64,000 nucleotides of DNA from Roseobacter sp. CCS2 (GCF_000169435.1 NZ_AAYB01000007.1:1-64000), one strand, 5' to 3'. Shown: positions 49,301 through 57,992, counted from the first letter of the stretch. Notes: generated from the letters alone by a model not told the origin. Numbers and translations are program-made.

Positions 49301-49837
49301 CAGCAAATGCTGGAAGATCAGATCGCCGCCATCCGGTCAGGTCAGGCCGAAGGCATTATTGATGATGGGCAATGGGCGCCGCAGATCAATCTTGGCGTGC
49401 CTGTATTGATCCCGGACGATTATGTGCCTGATCTGGATGTGCGACTGGGGCTTTATCGGCGCCTGTCGGAACTGACGACCAAGGTCGAACTGGAAGGTTT
49501 CGCAGCCGAACTGATTGACCGGTTTGGCAAGCTGCCACGCGAGGTGAACACCCTGATGCTGGTGGTGCGGATCAAGGCGATGTGTAAACGCGCCGGGATT
49601 GCGAAACTGGATGCCGGGCCAAAAGGGGCGACAATCCAGTTTCACAATGACAAATTCGCCTCACCGCAAGGGTTGGTTGAATTTATCGGCGCGCAAAACG
49701 GCATGGCCAAGGTCAAAGACAACAAGATCGTTGTGCGCCGCGATTGGGCCAAAGAACGCGACAAGATCCAAGGTGCGTTCAATATTGCGCGTGATCTGGC
49801 GCAAAAGCTGGCCGAAGAAAAGAAAAAGGCTGGCTAA
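46391..49837 (+). CDS. mfd: Transcription-repair coupling factor Mfd
   Basis: A 1148-aa protein with UvrB-like N-terminal domain, a RID (CarD-like) region near residues 475-540 (LSPGDLVVHVDHGVGRYTGM), and the RecG-like translocase motifs ICGDVGFGKTEVA, VIDEEQKFGV, TATPIPRTL and QIRGRVGRSKT; the C-terminal TRCF domain follows. Mfd removes stalled RNA polymerase at lesions and recruits UvrA. It is probably co-transcribed with the preceding 4-TM gene. Confidence 0.97.
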   Translation: MSDPKHITVSGAPEGYDAQLILAELGKGTPVLHVARDDKRLAAMQSALAFFAPQTPIFVFPAWDCLPYDRVSPNTDISAARMATLAALVHGMPEQFIILTTLSAATQRVPARSLLREAAFQATVGKRMDEEALRQFLVRMGFTQSPTVMEAGDYAIRGGIIDIYPPGQSGPVRLDLFGDVLDGARRFDPATQRTTEKLAEVELAPVSEVILDEAAITRFRQNYRLEFGAAGTDDPLYEAVSAGRKHAGVEHWLGFFQDDLETLFDYLPKATVTLDDQMTPMRVARWDSIANQYGTRMHALSQKGRMDSVYKPAPPELLYLDDAAWEAAVADRRVMQFSPLKQATGPGVIDAGGRIGRNFSPERQQEQISLFSALADHVKTKLNDGPVVIASYSEGARERLEGLIEDEGVVEAISVTDFSRIGKRGVHLAVWALDHGFEAPGLTVISEQDVLGDRLIRQTKRKRRAENFLSEANSLSPGDLVVHVDHGVGRYTGMEVVTALGAAHECLLLEYAEDSKLYLPVENIELLSKYGHETGLLDKLGGGAWQAKKAKLKERIRQIAERLIRVAAERELRTAPALDPPDGLWDQFLARFPYVETDDQLAAIEDVLTDLGSGKPMDRLICGDVGFGKTEVAIRAAFIAALSGVQVAIIAPTTLLARQHYQNFAERFRGFPVTVRPLSRFVSTKDANLTRDGLTKGTVDIVVGTHALLAKGVRFKNLGLLVIDEEQKFGVQHKERLKQLRTDVHVLTLTATPIPRTLQLSLSGVRDLSIIGTPPIDRLAIRTYVSEFDTITVREALLREHYRGGQSFVVVPRISDMAEMEDFLKREVPEVTYISATGQMAAGELDDRMNAFYDGKYDVLLATTIVESGLDIPTANTMIVWRSDMFGLSQLYQIRGRVGRSKTRAYAYLTTKPRQKLTDTAQKRLRVLGSIDTLGAGFTLASQDLDIRGAGNLLGEEQSGQMREVGYELYQQMLEDQIAAIRSGQAEGIIDDGQWAPQINLGVPVLIPDDYVPDLDVRLGLYRRLSELTTKVELEGFAAELIDRFGKLPREVNTLMLVVRIKAMCKRAGIAKLDAGPKGATIQFHNDKFASPQGLVEFIGAQNGMAKVKDNKIVVRRDWAKERDKIQGAFNIARDLAQKLAEEKKKAG

Positions 49838-49882
49838 CTTGCGTTTGCCGCTTTCGGTCAGACCAGCGATATTGGGCTAAGG

Positions 49883-51109
49883 TCAGATTTCACCCGGGCG
49901 CCGGATCATCGTTGTCAGCCACAGCGCAAGGACCGCGGCGATCAGCGTACCAACGGCCATTGGCATCGGGGTGCCGTCAAATAACAATGCGACGGGGGCC
50001 GCGATCACGACAGCGCCGACCGTTGCAACCGCAGCGATGATGGTTGCAGCCATGCCAGCCATATGTCCCATCTCCTCCATCGCGAGCGCGTTGAGGTTGC
50101 CGATTGTCAGGCCCGCTTGGAAAAAAATTGAAGTCACCCAGAAAACATACGTCCCAAAGGCGAGCCAATATGGCCCATCGGCGGCAGTAATCGCTATCAT
50201 CACAAGTGTGATTGCAATCTGCACCGTAAACATGGCCTTGATGATCGCCCGCATGCCCAGTCGCACCACAATGCGCGCATTCAGCAAGCTTGCAGAAGCT
50301 GCAATGATAGCGATCCCGCCGAACCAGTAATGAAACTGTGCACCCTGCCCAAAGGTGACATCAAAGACCTGCTGTGTGGATGACAGCACCACAAAAAGCA
50401 TACTGAACGCGAGTGTCTGCACAAAGATCGACAAGCGCGCCGTGCGGTGCGCAAACATCTCGGTCACCGCCACACCCATTGACCGGACATTGATCGCCCT
50501 GCGGTTTTCAGGGGCCAGTGTTTCCGGCTGTCGGATCAAAAGCCAAAGCGTTGTCATGATACAAAAAATCATGAACGCCGCAAAAATAGCGCGCCAGCCA
50601 AACCCCAGAATGATGAAATGCCCCAGCGTGGGTGCAAGCGCCGGAACCAGTGAGAAAACGACCATCGAAAACGATATAATGCGCGCCATATTTGGACCTG
50701 AATAGAGGTCCCTGATCATCGCCATTGCAACAACACGCGGCCCGGCAGCCCCAAGCCCTTGGACGATCCGTGCCGCCAACATGACTTCCAAACTTGCGGC
50801 GGCCCAGGCAACCGCACACGCGATGATATAAACAATCGCACCGCCAACCATCACCGGCTTGCGACCGAATGCATCCGACAAGGGCCCCGTAAAAAGCGTG
50901 CCAATCCCCATGCCCAACACAAAGCTGGTAATGATCAGTTGCGCGTTATTCAGGTTATCGGGTGAAAGTGCTGCGCCGATCTCTGGCAAAGCGGGTAACA
51001 TCGCGTCAATCGAGAACGCGATTGTTGCCGCCAGCATGGCCGTAAGCGCGATAAACTCTGCCTGCGGCAAACGCTTTGGCTCTCGCAAGACAGCGCTGGT
51101 ATCAGTCAT
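49883..51109 (-). CDS. Bcr/CflA-type MFS transporter
   Basis: A 408-aa MFS protein with about 12 transmembrane helices. The loop 2-3 motif is GPLSDAFGRKPVMVGG and helix 4 has AARIVQGLGAAGPRVV, both typical of drug-resistance (Bcr/CflA) transporters that export small molecules by proton antiport. The start MTDTSAVLREP at 51109 overlaps the upstream FrnE-type gene by four bases. The substrate is unknown. Confidence 0.9.
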   Translation of the reverse strand: MTDTSAVLREPKRLPQAEFIALTAMLAATIAFSIDAMLPALPEIGAALSPDNLNNAQLIITSFVLGMGIGTLFTGPLSDAFGRKPVMVGGAIVYIIACAVAWAAASLEVMLAARIVQGLGAAGPRVVAMAMIRDLYSGPNMARIISFSMVVFSLVPALAPTLGHFIILGFGWRAIFAAFMIFCIMTTLWLLIRQPETLAPENRRAINVRSMGVAVTEMFAHRTARLSIFVQTLAFSMLFVVLSSTQQVFDVTFGQGAQFHYWFGGIAIIAASASLLNARIVVRLGMRAIIKAMFTVQIAITLVMIAITAADGPYWLAFGTYVFWVTSIFFQAGLTIGNLNALAMEEMGHMAGMAATIIAAVATVGAVVIAAPVALLFDGTPMPMAVGTLIAAVLALWLTTMIRRPGEI

Positions 51110-51750
51110 TCGGCGGCTTCGATCTGCTTCATGATATCTTCGATAACACCCACCCACATTTCGGGCGGTTGTGCACCCGGCACGGCATGTTGCTGGGCCA
51201 CGATGAATGTCGGAACAGAGCTGACACCCATCTCGCGGCTATGCGCATCACGCTTGCGAATATCGTCAGCGTCAGAGTCCGAGGCTAGCAGCTTGGTCAC
51301 CATCGCGGCATCCATTTCGGCTGTGTCGGCGATATCGGCCAGCACTTCATGATCGCCGATATCGCGGCCATCAACGAAATAGGCTTTGAACAACAGATCA
51401 ACCACAAAAGACTGGCGCTGTTCGATCCCGGCCCAATGGATCAGGCGATGCGCGTCGATGGTGTTCGGTGTCTTCTTTATCGCATCAAAGTTGATATGCG
51501 CGCCAGAGCGTTCGGCATGTTCGACCACAGGCGCATAGGCTTTGACGGCGCCATCCTTGCCACCAAATTTGCCTTCAAGATAGGCGCGGCGGTCCATGCC
51601 TTCGGCGGGCATGTCGGGGTTTAGCTGGAATGGATGCCATTCGATGGTGAACGGGTGATCAGGGAACTGTTCCAACGCCTTATCAAGGTTCGCCTTACCG
51701 ATATAGCACCACGGGCAGATCGGGTCGGAAATGATATCAAGCTTGACCAT
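51106..51750 (-). CDS. FrnE-like DsbA-family thiol oxidoreductase
   Basis: A 214-aa thioredoxin-fold protein without a signal peptide. The CxxC site is CPWC in SDPICPWCYIGKANL near residue 11, and the cis-Pro segment is GVSSVPTFIV. FrnE-type proteins resemble 2-hydroxychromene-2-carboxylate isomerases and act as cytoplasmic disulfide oxidoreductases, partly in stress resistance. It overlaps the acyl-CoA ligase end by 14 bases and the MFS start by four, so the three likely form one transcript. Confidence 0.88.
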   Translation of the reverse strand: MVKLDIISDPICPWCYIGKANLDKALEQFPDHPFTIEWHPFQLNPDMPAEGMDRRAYLEGKFGGKDGAVKAYAPVVEHAERSGAHINFDAIKKTPNTIDAHRLIHWAGIEQRQSFVVDLLFKAYFVDGRDIGDHEVLADIADTAEMDAAMVTKLLASDSDADDIRKRDAHSREMGVSSVPTFIVAQQHAVPGAQPPEMWVGVIEDIMKQIEAAE

Positions 51751-53251
51751 GCGTGGTCTCCCATTCGGCGCGCAGATGTTTGCGCAAAAGTTTGTTGTTG
51801 GCCCCGCGGGGAAGCGCATCACGGGCGATCAAAAGGCGGGGCATTTTATAGTCGGCCAATCGCGCGGCAAGACATGCACGAAGATCCCCTTCATCTATCA
51901 CGTCTGCGGCCACGTAAAACCCCGCAATCACGTGAACACCTGTGCGCACCTGCACAGCGCATGCTGCGGCCTCAACGATCAGGGGATGCGCGGTAAGCGC
52001 ATCTTCGACCTCGATAGGTCTAACCCTGTGTCCGCCTGCGTTCATCATGTCATCGGCACGCCCGGCATAGGTTATGGCACCACGCCCGTCCATACTGGCC
52101 AGATCACCGGTCATAAACCAGTCGTTCTGATACCTTGCTGCCGTTTCCACTGGTTGATCAAGATAGCCAAGCATGAGGCCGGGGTCGCTTTTATGTACGG
52201 CAATTGTGCCGACCCTGCCCCGCGGAACAGGCCCATCATCCCCCATCAAGGCAACCGTGCGCCCCGGTTGGACAAAACCCGCCGTACCATCAGGTGCAGG
52301 ATTGTCCGGCGCGGCAGAGATGAAGGTTGAACATTCAGACATGCCGAACGCCTCATACATCATCGTTCCGGTCTTTTGTTCCCAATCGGCACGCACTGAC
52401 GCGGCCATTTTTTCGCCTGCTGAAAGGCCGTGACGCAAACGCGGCATATCGGGCATGTCTGCGCGCAAAAGCCTGCGAAACACACCCGGCGCCGCAGCAA
52501 ACAGAGTGGCGTTGTGATCTTTCATCAAATCCGGCAATTGATTGGGGTGTATATCCGGGCCGGGGATCAGGGCGGTCGCGCCAATGGACCACGGGTCCAT
52601 CAACCCGGTGCCTAACGTATAGGTCCAGTTGAACGCACCGGCGTGCATCATCCGGTCATCTTCGCGCAAGCCATACCACCCATCCCACATCATGCGGCGT
52701 GCCCAGATGGCGCGATGGGCATGAACCACAGGGGTTGGGTGGCCGCCTGTACCCGAGGTGTAGATAATATACGCGGGGCGATTTGCGTCGCCATAGGCGA
52801 AGCTGGCTTGGGGCAACGTCCAAAACCGGCGCAACGCCGCAAAGGGTAACGCACTGCGTAACGTTTGCGGCGCACCTGCGGATCGGATTTCCAACGCAGG
52901 TTGGATCGTTTTCACGACCTCTGCATATTCATGTCCTGATAGGGCGCTCGACAATGAAACCGGGATGATGCCTGCGGCAATCGCACCCAAGAATGCAATT
53001 GGAAACTCTGGTGTGTTGCCAAGCTGCAAGATGACCCTCTGATTTGGTTTTACCAAGGAAAGCAGTCCGGTGGCCGTTCCCAGAACTGCACGTTTCACGA
53101 ACCGATAGTCAAAGCTGTCGCTGCCGTCCCTGCCCATGATCCGCAACGCAGTCTTGTCACTCAACCGGTCGGCATGCGCCAACACATAAGCCGCCATATT
53201 GAAAGGCTGCGGGGCAGGGGAAAATCCGTCTGATTGCACAAGCGACAGCAT
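51737..53251 (-). CDS. AMP-dependent acyl-CoA synthetase/ligase with an altered P-loop
   Basis: A 504-aa ANL enzyme. The phosphate loop is YIIYTSGTGGHPTPVVHAH, where the usual Lys (TGxPKGV) is replaced by Thr. Other conserved parts are MYEAFGMSEC (Tyr/Glu), MTGDLASMD (A7/A8) and the A10 lysine in LPRGANNKLLRKHL. It should activate a carboxylic acid to an acyl-CoA. A divergent XRE-cupin regulator may control it. The substrate class (benzoate, short or medium chain) is unresolved. Confidence 0.82.
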   Translation of the reverse strand: MLSLVQSDGFSPAPQPFNMAAYVLAHADRLSDKTALRIMGRDGSDSFDYRFVKRAVLGTATGLLSLVKPNQRVILQLGNTPEFPIAFLGAIAAGIIPVSLSSALSGHEYAEVVKTIQPALEIRSAGAPQTLRSALPFAALRRFWTLPQASFAYGDANRPAYIIYTSGTGGHPTPVVHAHRAIWARRMMWDGWYGLREDDRMMHAGAFNWTYTLGTGLMDPWSIGATALIPGPDIHPNQLPDLMKDHNATLFAAAPGVFRRLLRADMPDMPRLRHGLSAGEKMAASVRADWEQKTGTMMYEAFGMSECSTFISAAPDNPAPDGTAGFVQPGRTVALMGDDGPVPRGRVGTIAVHKSDPGLMLGYLDQPVETAARYQNDWFMTGDLASMDGRGAITYAGRADDMMNAGGHRVRPIEVEDALTAHPLIVEAAACAVQVRTGVHVIAGFYVAADVIDEGDLRACLAARLADYKMPRLLIARDALPRGANNKLLRKHLRAEWETTHGQA

Positions 53252-53295
53252 ATTTCATGGGCTAGCGATGTGGGGCCTAGGTTGCAAGACACCCG

Positions 53296-53940
53296 ATGCC
53301 TGCTTATGACGTGCCTATGGCAGATAGCGACCCAGATAACCTGATCCGTATTGCGCGCGAAAGCGGTGAAAGCAGCGTGGCGCAACCGCTCGACCTTGGG
53401 GCGCGGGTGCGCGAGTTACGCAAGGCAAGCAACTGGACCTTGGAACAAGCGGCACAGCAGGCGGGTCTTGCGCGTTCGACCTTGTCCAAAATCGAAAACG
53501 GGCAGATGTCGCCCACATATGATGCGCTGAAAAAGCTGGCCATTGGTTTGGAAATCTCTGTGCCGCAGCTATTCACGCCGCCTTCAAAAGGTCAGGTGAA
53601 TGGCCGTATGTCTGTTACCCGGAATGGCGAAGAAGCAGAGAAGGTCACGACAACCTACGAACACGCGTTATTGGCGGAAACACTGACCACAAAGAAAATG
53701 CTGCCGTATCGCACCCGCGTGCGCGCGCGCAATGTCGCAGATTTTGATGGCTGGGTCCGTCATGACGGTGAGGAATTTCTGTATGTGCTGACAGGGCAGG
53801 TTCGGCTTTACACCGAATTCTATGAACCTGTTGAACTCAAACGCGGTGACAGCGCCTATTATGATGCGGCGATGGGCCATAATGTGGTGTCGATCAGCGC
53901 TGAGGATGCGACGATCCTTTGGGTGACATCGCTGAGCTAG
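53296..53940 (+). CDS. XRE-family regulator with C-terminal cupin
   Basis: A 214-aa regulator. The N-terminal helix-turn-helix (ELRKASNWTLEQAAQQAGLARSTLSKIENGQ) at about residues 39-70 is followed by a cupin sensor (WVRHDGEEFLYVLTGQVRLYTEF ... LKRGDSAYYDAAMGHNVVS). Such proteins regulate catabolic or CoA-ligase genes in response to bound small molecules. It is divergent from the acyl-CoA ligase and convergent, with stops overlapping by four bases, with the aquaporin gene. Confidence 0.88.
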   Translation: MPAYDVPMADSDPDNLIRIARESGESSVAQPLDLGARVRELRKASNWTLEQAAQQAGLARSTLSKIENGQMSPTYDALKKLAIGLEISVPQLFTPPSKGQVNGRMSVTRNGEEAEKVTTTYEHALLAETLTTKKMLPYRTRVRARNVADFDGWVRHDGEEFLYVLTGQVRLYTEFYEPVELKRGDSAYYDAAMGHNVVSISAEDATILWVTSLS

Positions 53941-54584
53941 TCCTTTGGGAAAAGCCGCGGCAAAACCAACGCCGCAATGGCCACACCCACAATCTGCATG
54001 GCAATGAACATCGGGATATGGGCCGGGTTGATGCCTGCGAATGTGTCACTGAACCCGCGCGCAATCGTCACCGCAGGGTTAGCAAAGCTGGTTGATGATG
54101 TGAACCAATATGCCCCGGTGATATACAGCGCCACCAGCGTCGGCACCGCGTCGGGGCGGCTTTTTAGCCCACCGAAAATTATAAAGAGCAGACCAAAGGT
54201 CGCGAGGATTTCCGAGAACCACTGCGCGACGCCCGTGCGATCCGTGGTCGAGGCTTGCAAAATGCTCAGATCAAACATGATGTGAGCCGCCCATACGCCA
54301 AGAATGCCACCGATGATCTGCACGACAACATAAGCGATTGCGTCACCAGTGCTAATCTCGCCCCGCAACAGAAACGCAAGCGTTACAGCCGGGTTGAAAT
54401 GCGCACCAGAAATGGGGCCAAGGGTCGTGATAATCACATAAAGGATGCAGCCTGTTGCAATCGCATTGGCAAGCAGGGCAATCGCCACATTCCCATCAGC
54501 AAGTGCAGCCCCCATGATGCCAGAACCCACAACACCAATCAGCAGAAATGCCGTTCCCAGCCCCTCGGCCAACAATCTGTGCAT
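53937..54584 (-). CDS. aqpS: MIP-family channel, probable arsenite efflux aquaglyceroporin (AqpS type)
   Basis: A 215-aa six-helix channel with the two NPA boxes HFNPAVTLAFL near residue 60 and SFANPAVTIARG near residue 170. Placed one base after the arsC stop, it resembles the Sinorhizobium arrangement in which AqpS exports arsenite made by ArsC. The gene lacks a local ArsR or ArsB. A water/glycerol role is the alternative. Confidence 0.82.
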   Translation of the reverse strand: MHRLLAEGLGTAFLLIGVVGSGIMGAALADGNVAIALLANAIATGCILYVIITTLGPISGAHFNPAVTLAFLLRGEISTGDAIAYVVVQIIGGILGVWAAHIMFDLSILQASTTDRTGVAQWFSEILATFGLLFIIFGGLKSRPDAVPTLVALYITGAYWFTSSTSFANPAVTIARGFSDTFAGINPAHIPMFIAMQIVGVAIAALVLPRLFPKD

Positions 54585-54585
54585 C

Positions 54586-55056
54586 TTAGGCCCCAATTCG
54601 GTCGAATACCGCTTGCAAATCCTCTTGTGTCATCTCCTCGAAGGGCAAGGCAAGCAAAGCGTCAGCTTTCGCAGACAAGATGGCATAGGTTTCGGCAAAA
54701 GCGGCAGGCTGATCATCAGGGGCGGCTGCGGCAGGGTCTTCAACGCCCCAATGGGCGCGCAACGGCGTGCCGGGCCAATAAGGGCAGGTTTCGCCAGCTG
54801 CTGAACCACAAACAGTGATAACGGCGTACATCGCCGGCGCATCGGGTTTGGCAAAGTCATCCCAGCTTTGGGATGTCAAACCACTGGTCGGAAACCCTTT
54901 GTCGGCCAACAGGCGCAGCGATTGCACATGCACTTGGCCAGCTGGCTTTGATCCTGCCGACCAGGCTTTGATGCGCCCGTCAGAGCGGTGGTTGAGGATT
55001 GTTTCAAGCAGGATAGACCGGGCAGAATTGCCGGTGCACAGAACAAGGATATTCAT
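54586..55056 (-). CDS. arsC: Arsenate reductase (LMW-PTP/thioredoxin-coupled type)
   Basis: A 156-aa protein with the phosphatase signature CTGNSAR at residues 7-13 (C-x5-R), followed later by CGSAAGETCPYWPG, the second cysteine pair used for arsenate reduction with thioredoxin. It reduces arsenate to arsenite in the cytoplasm. It is immediately upstream of the AqpS-like gene on the same strand. Upstream on the same strand lies the peptide-binding protein gene, 76 bases away. Confidence 0.9.
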   Translation of the reverse strand: MNILVLCTGNSARSILLETILNHRSDGRIKAWSAGSKPAGQVHVQSLRLLADKGFPTSGLTSQSWDDFAKPDAPAMYAVITVCGSAAGETCPYWPGTPLRAHWGVEDPAAAAPDDQPAAFAETYAILSAKADALLALPFEEMTQEDLQAVFDRIGA

Positions 55057-55132
55057 CTTGGGCCTTCATGTCATGTCAGGCCCGCCTAGCCGCCAAATGT
55101 AACAATTAAACGACAAGGCAGGCCATAGGCAC

Positions 55133-56947
55133 TTATTCCTCGTACCACCAGACATCAGGCTGCCAACCGGGCCAATCCCCAAAAATCGGGATATAGTCTG
55201 GATGTTTCAGTTCTTTGGCTTGGGCAATGCGGCTGATGTTCCACTGATAAATCGGAATGACATAGCGACCTGCGGTCAACACACGGTCCAGCGCTTTGAC
55301 GGCCGCGACAAAATCATCTTGGCTTTCCGACGTGAGCAAGCGGCCAATCATGGCGTCCGCGGCAGGTGATTGCACACCCATCAGGTTGCGGCCGCCAACC
55401 TCGTTTGCGTTTTCAGACCCGTAATAATTGTACTGCTCATTGCCGGGCGACAAAGAAAGCCCGCGACGGTAGTAAACCATGTCAAAATCAAAAGCGTCCG
55501 TGCGTTCTTTGAATTGCGCGCTATCGGCGACCGTCATGACTGACGTAATGCCGATCCGGGCAAGGGATTCCATATACAGATCAATGATCGACTGCATTTC
55601 TGTGGCGCCCTGATCCAGCAATATCTCTAATTCAAAGTCATTGCCGTCCGCATCGCGCATGACACCATCCTGCACGGTCCAACCTGCGGCCTCGAACATC
55701 TCAAACGCTTTGCCGGTGCCAGCACGGTTGCGTTCTGATCCGTCACTGACGGGCAGGGCGTACCCTTCGATCGTTTCGGGCACCAGTTCATTTGCAAAAG
55801 GGGTCAGGAATTCAGCGACACGCCCGGTTGCGGGGCCGCTGTCCATGCCCAAAGGGGAGTTTGACCAATACGACGTGATGCGCGGTTGGGCAGAGCCCGT
55901 CATCGTTTCATTAATGAATTCAAAGTTGAAAGCATGGATCAACCCATCGCGCACGCGCCAGTCGGCCAGATGATCGCGGCGGGTATTCATTGCAAAGCCC
56001 GTCATGCCAGAGGGCCGCTGATGTGCGATTTCTTCTTTTACGATGTCGCCACTTTGGACGGCAGGAAAATCATAGCGTGTATCCCAACGGACGACGTTGA
56101 ATTCGCGTGTGGCGTTGACTTCGCCCACTTTGAACGCTTCAAACGCGGCCGTTTCATCACCGAAAAACTCCAAACGCACCTCATCAAGGTTGTGGGTGCC
56201 GACACGGAACGGCACATCGGCGCCCCAATAATCAGGATTGCGGCGCAGCGACACAAAGCGACCTGGATCAAAATCATCAATCACATAGGGGGACGATGTG
56301 ATCGGCACAATTGCTGTGGTGCTTTCGGCAAAATCAACGCCATCCCACTGATCCTTTTTCAAGATCGGACGAAGACCGGCCAGCAAGGCCAATTCGCGGT
56401 CTTCGGTATTGAAGGTAAAGCGGACCGTCCGGTCGCCCACTTGTTCAAGACTTTCAACCTTGGACCAGAACCCCAGATAGCGGGGGTGACCGACAGTGCC
56501 CAAAGTCTCGTAGGACCACATCACATCTTCGATGGTCACAGGGCTGCCATCCGAAAACGCGGCCTCTTCGCGCAGGGTGAATTCGACCCATTCGCGGTTC
56601 GGTCCTGTCTCAACCGATTCGGCCAGAACACCGTAAAGCGAGAAGGGTTCGTCCAATGACCGGCCCATAAAGCTTTCGCCAAGGAAAAATCTAAGCTGCC
56701 ATGGAACCGACCCTTTGCGGATGAACGGGTTCAGGCTGTCAAAGCTGCCGACCTCTGCCGTGACGATCCGCCCACCTTTGGGCGCATCTGCGTTTGCGTA
56801 GGGCAGGGACACAAAATCCGGTGGTAGGGCAGGATCACCATACATAGCTATGCCATGCTGCGGCTCTGCGCTGGTGACACCACCAGCAAACACCAAGGCG
56901 AATGCGGCTGCGATTGCGCGTGTTCTACTGCCAAATGGACGTGTCAT
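55133..56947 (-). CDS. Oligopeptide ABC transporter substrate-binding protein (YejA-like)
   Basis: A 604-aa periplasmic protein with a signal peptide (hydrophobic stretch near residues 10-26 ending in TSAE). The family-5 SBP pattern is readable: GGRIVTAEVGSFDSLNPF, EAAFSDGSPVTIEDVMWSY, and later DYWGADVPFRVGTHNLDEV. The profile resembles YejA/microcin-C-type and oligopeptide binding proteins. No permease or ATPase genes adjoin it, so it may be an orphan binding protein. Confidence 0.9.
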   Translation of the reverse strand: MTRPFGSRTRAIAAAFALVFAGGVTSAEPQHGIAMYGDPALPPDFVSLPYANADAPKGGRIVTAEVGSFDSLNPFIRKGSVPWQLRFFLGESFMGRSLDEPFSLYGVLAESVETGPNREWVEFTLREEAAFSDGSPVTIEDVMWSYETLGTVGHPRYLGFWSKVESLEQVGDRTVRFTFNTEDRELALLAGLRPILKKDQWDGVDFAESTTAIVPITSSPYVIDDFDPGRFVSLRRNPDYWGADVPFRVGTHNLDEVRLEFFGDETAAFEAFKVGEVNATREFNVVRWDTRYDFPAVQSGDIVKEEIAHQRPSGMTGFAMNTRRDHLADWRVRDGLIHAFNFEFINETMTGSAQPRITSYWSNSPLGMDSGPATGRVAEFLTPFANELVPETIEGYALPVSDGSERNRAGTGKAFEMFEAAGWTVQDGVMRDADGNDFELEILLDQGATEMQSIIDLYMESLARIGITSVMTVADSAQFKERTDAFDFDMVYYRRGLSLSPGNEQYNYYGSENANEVGGRNLMGVQSPAADAMIGRLLTSESQDDFVAAVKALDRVLTAGRYVIPIYQWNISRIAQAKELKHPDYIPIFGDWPGWQPDVWWYEE

Positions 56948-57026
56948 TTTAAGGCCTCTTTCACTGCTCGGATCATTATTATGACCAAACCGTAAAGAGG
57001 GTTATCAACCTTTTCAAACTTTTAGC

Positions 57027-57055
57027 TTGGAGGCGGGCAAGGGATTGCTTATAAC
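57027..57055 (+). promoter_or_regulatory. Promoter of the candidate small RNA
   Basis: TTGGAG at 57027-57032 and TATAAC at 57050-57055 are separated by exactly 17 bases. Transcription would begin near 57062, giving an RNA that ends at the terminator 57111-57137. Confidence 0.6.
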
Positions 57056-57061
57056 AAGGGC

Positions 57062-57137
57062 ACTGCTCGATAGGTTTCTTGCCTGTATGAAACCTGCCTC
57101 AATAACTTTACGCCCGCCTTGTGCGGGCGTTTTTTTT
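57062..57137 (+). ncRNA. Candidate small RNA of about 75 nt upstream of bdhA
   Basis: A 7-bp hairpin AGGTTTC/GAAACCT (57072-57078, 57089-57095) with a 10-nt loop is followed by an AU-rich single-stranded run (CAATAACTTTA) and a strong terminator hairpin (CGCCCGC/GCGGGCG with eight T). A promoter fits 5'. There is no coding frame, and the upstream gene is on the other strand, so nothing else explains this terminator. It is the classic plan of an Hfq-type sRNA, though no known family was recognised. Confidence 0.6.
57111..57137 (+). terminator. Terminator of the candidate small RNA
   Basis: CGCCCGC (57111-57117) and GCGGGCG (57123-57129), loop CTTGT, followed by eight T (57130-57137). Confidence 0.92.
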
Positions 57138-57218
57138 ATGGCTCACGGAAGCGTATCGTGGCTTTCGCAGTTGCAGCATATAAGGTGAGTCGCAACACAG
57201 CAGAATCGGAGAAAAACC

Positions 57219-57992
57219 ATGTCCCTGTCAGGAAAAACCGCCGTCATCACCGGATCAAACTCTGGCATTGGCCTTGGGGTCGCACGTGAACTGGCCAAAG
57301 CAGGGGCGAATGTGGTCATCAACTCATTCACCGACCGCGACGAAGATCACGCTTTGGCTGCCGAAATCGCCGATGTGACAGGGGTTAAGGCGAAATATGT
57401 GGCTGCCGATATGTCGAAAGCCGATGATTGTCGCCGCTTGGTCGTTGAAGCGGGCGGTTGCGATATATTGGTGAATAACGCGGGCATTCAATATGTGGCC
57501 CCTGTGCAGGATTTCCCGACGGCGAAGTGGGATGCGATCATCGCAATCAACCTCAGTTCCGCGTTTCATACGACCGCCGCTGCCGTCACCGGCATGCGTG
57601 AACGCGGCTATGGCCGGATCGTGAATATCGCCTCGGCCCATGGTTTGACGGCGTCACCTTACAAATCCGCCTATGTCGCCGCCAAGCATGGCATCGTTGG
57701 CCTGACCAAGACTATTGGCCTTGAAACAGCCCAAGATCCGATCACCTGCAACGCCGTTTGCCCCGGTTACGTACTGACGCCATTGGTCGAGGCACAGATC
57801 CCCGACACCATGAAAGAATACAACATGTCCCGCGAGGATGTGATCAAGAACGTGATGCTGGAACGCCAACCGTCCAAAGAATTTGCCACCACCGAACAGT
57901 TGGGCGGCACGGTTGCTTTCCTGTGCTCGGACGCTGCGGCGCAGATCACCGGCACGACGATCAGCGTTGATGGCGGCTGGACCGCGCTGTGA
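57219..57992 (+). CDS. bdhA: 3-hydroxybutyrate dehydrogenase
   Basis: A 257-aa short-chain dehydrogenase. The cofactor motif is TGSNSGIGLGVAREL, the NNAG motif is present, and the catalytic set is Ser in IASAHGLTAS, with Tyr and Lys in SAYVAAKHG. The sequence ends in ISVDGGWTAL, all as in BdhA, which oxidises 3-hydroxybutyrate to acetoacetate in PHB or ketone-body turnover. The ribosome-binding site is GGAG. It overlaps the patatin gene by GTGA. Confidence 0.95.
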   Translation: MSLSGKTAVITGSNSGIGLGVARELAKAGANVVINSFTDRDEDHALAAEIADVTGVKAKYVAADMSKADDCRRLVVEAGGCDILVNNAGIQYVAPVQDFPTAKWDAIIAINLSSAFHTTAAAVTGMRERGYGRIVNIASAHGLTASPYKSAYVAAKHGIVGLTKTIGLETAQDPITCNAVCPGYVLTPLVEAQIPDTMKEYNMSREDVIKNVMLERQPSKEFATTEQLGGTVAFLCSDAAAQITGTTISVDGGWTAL

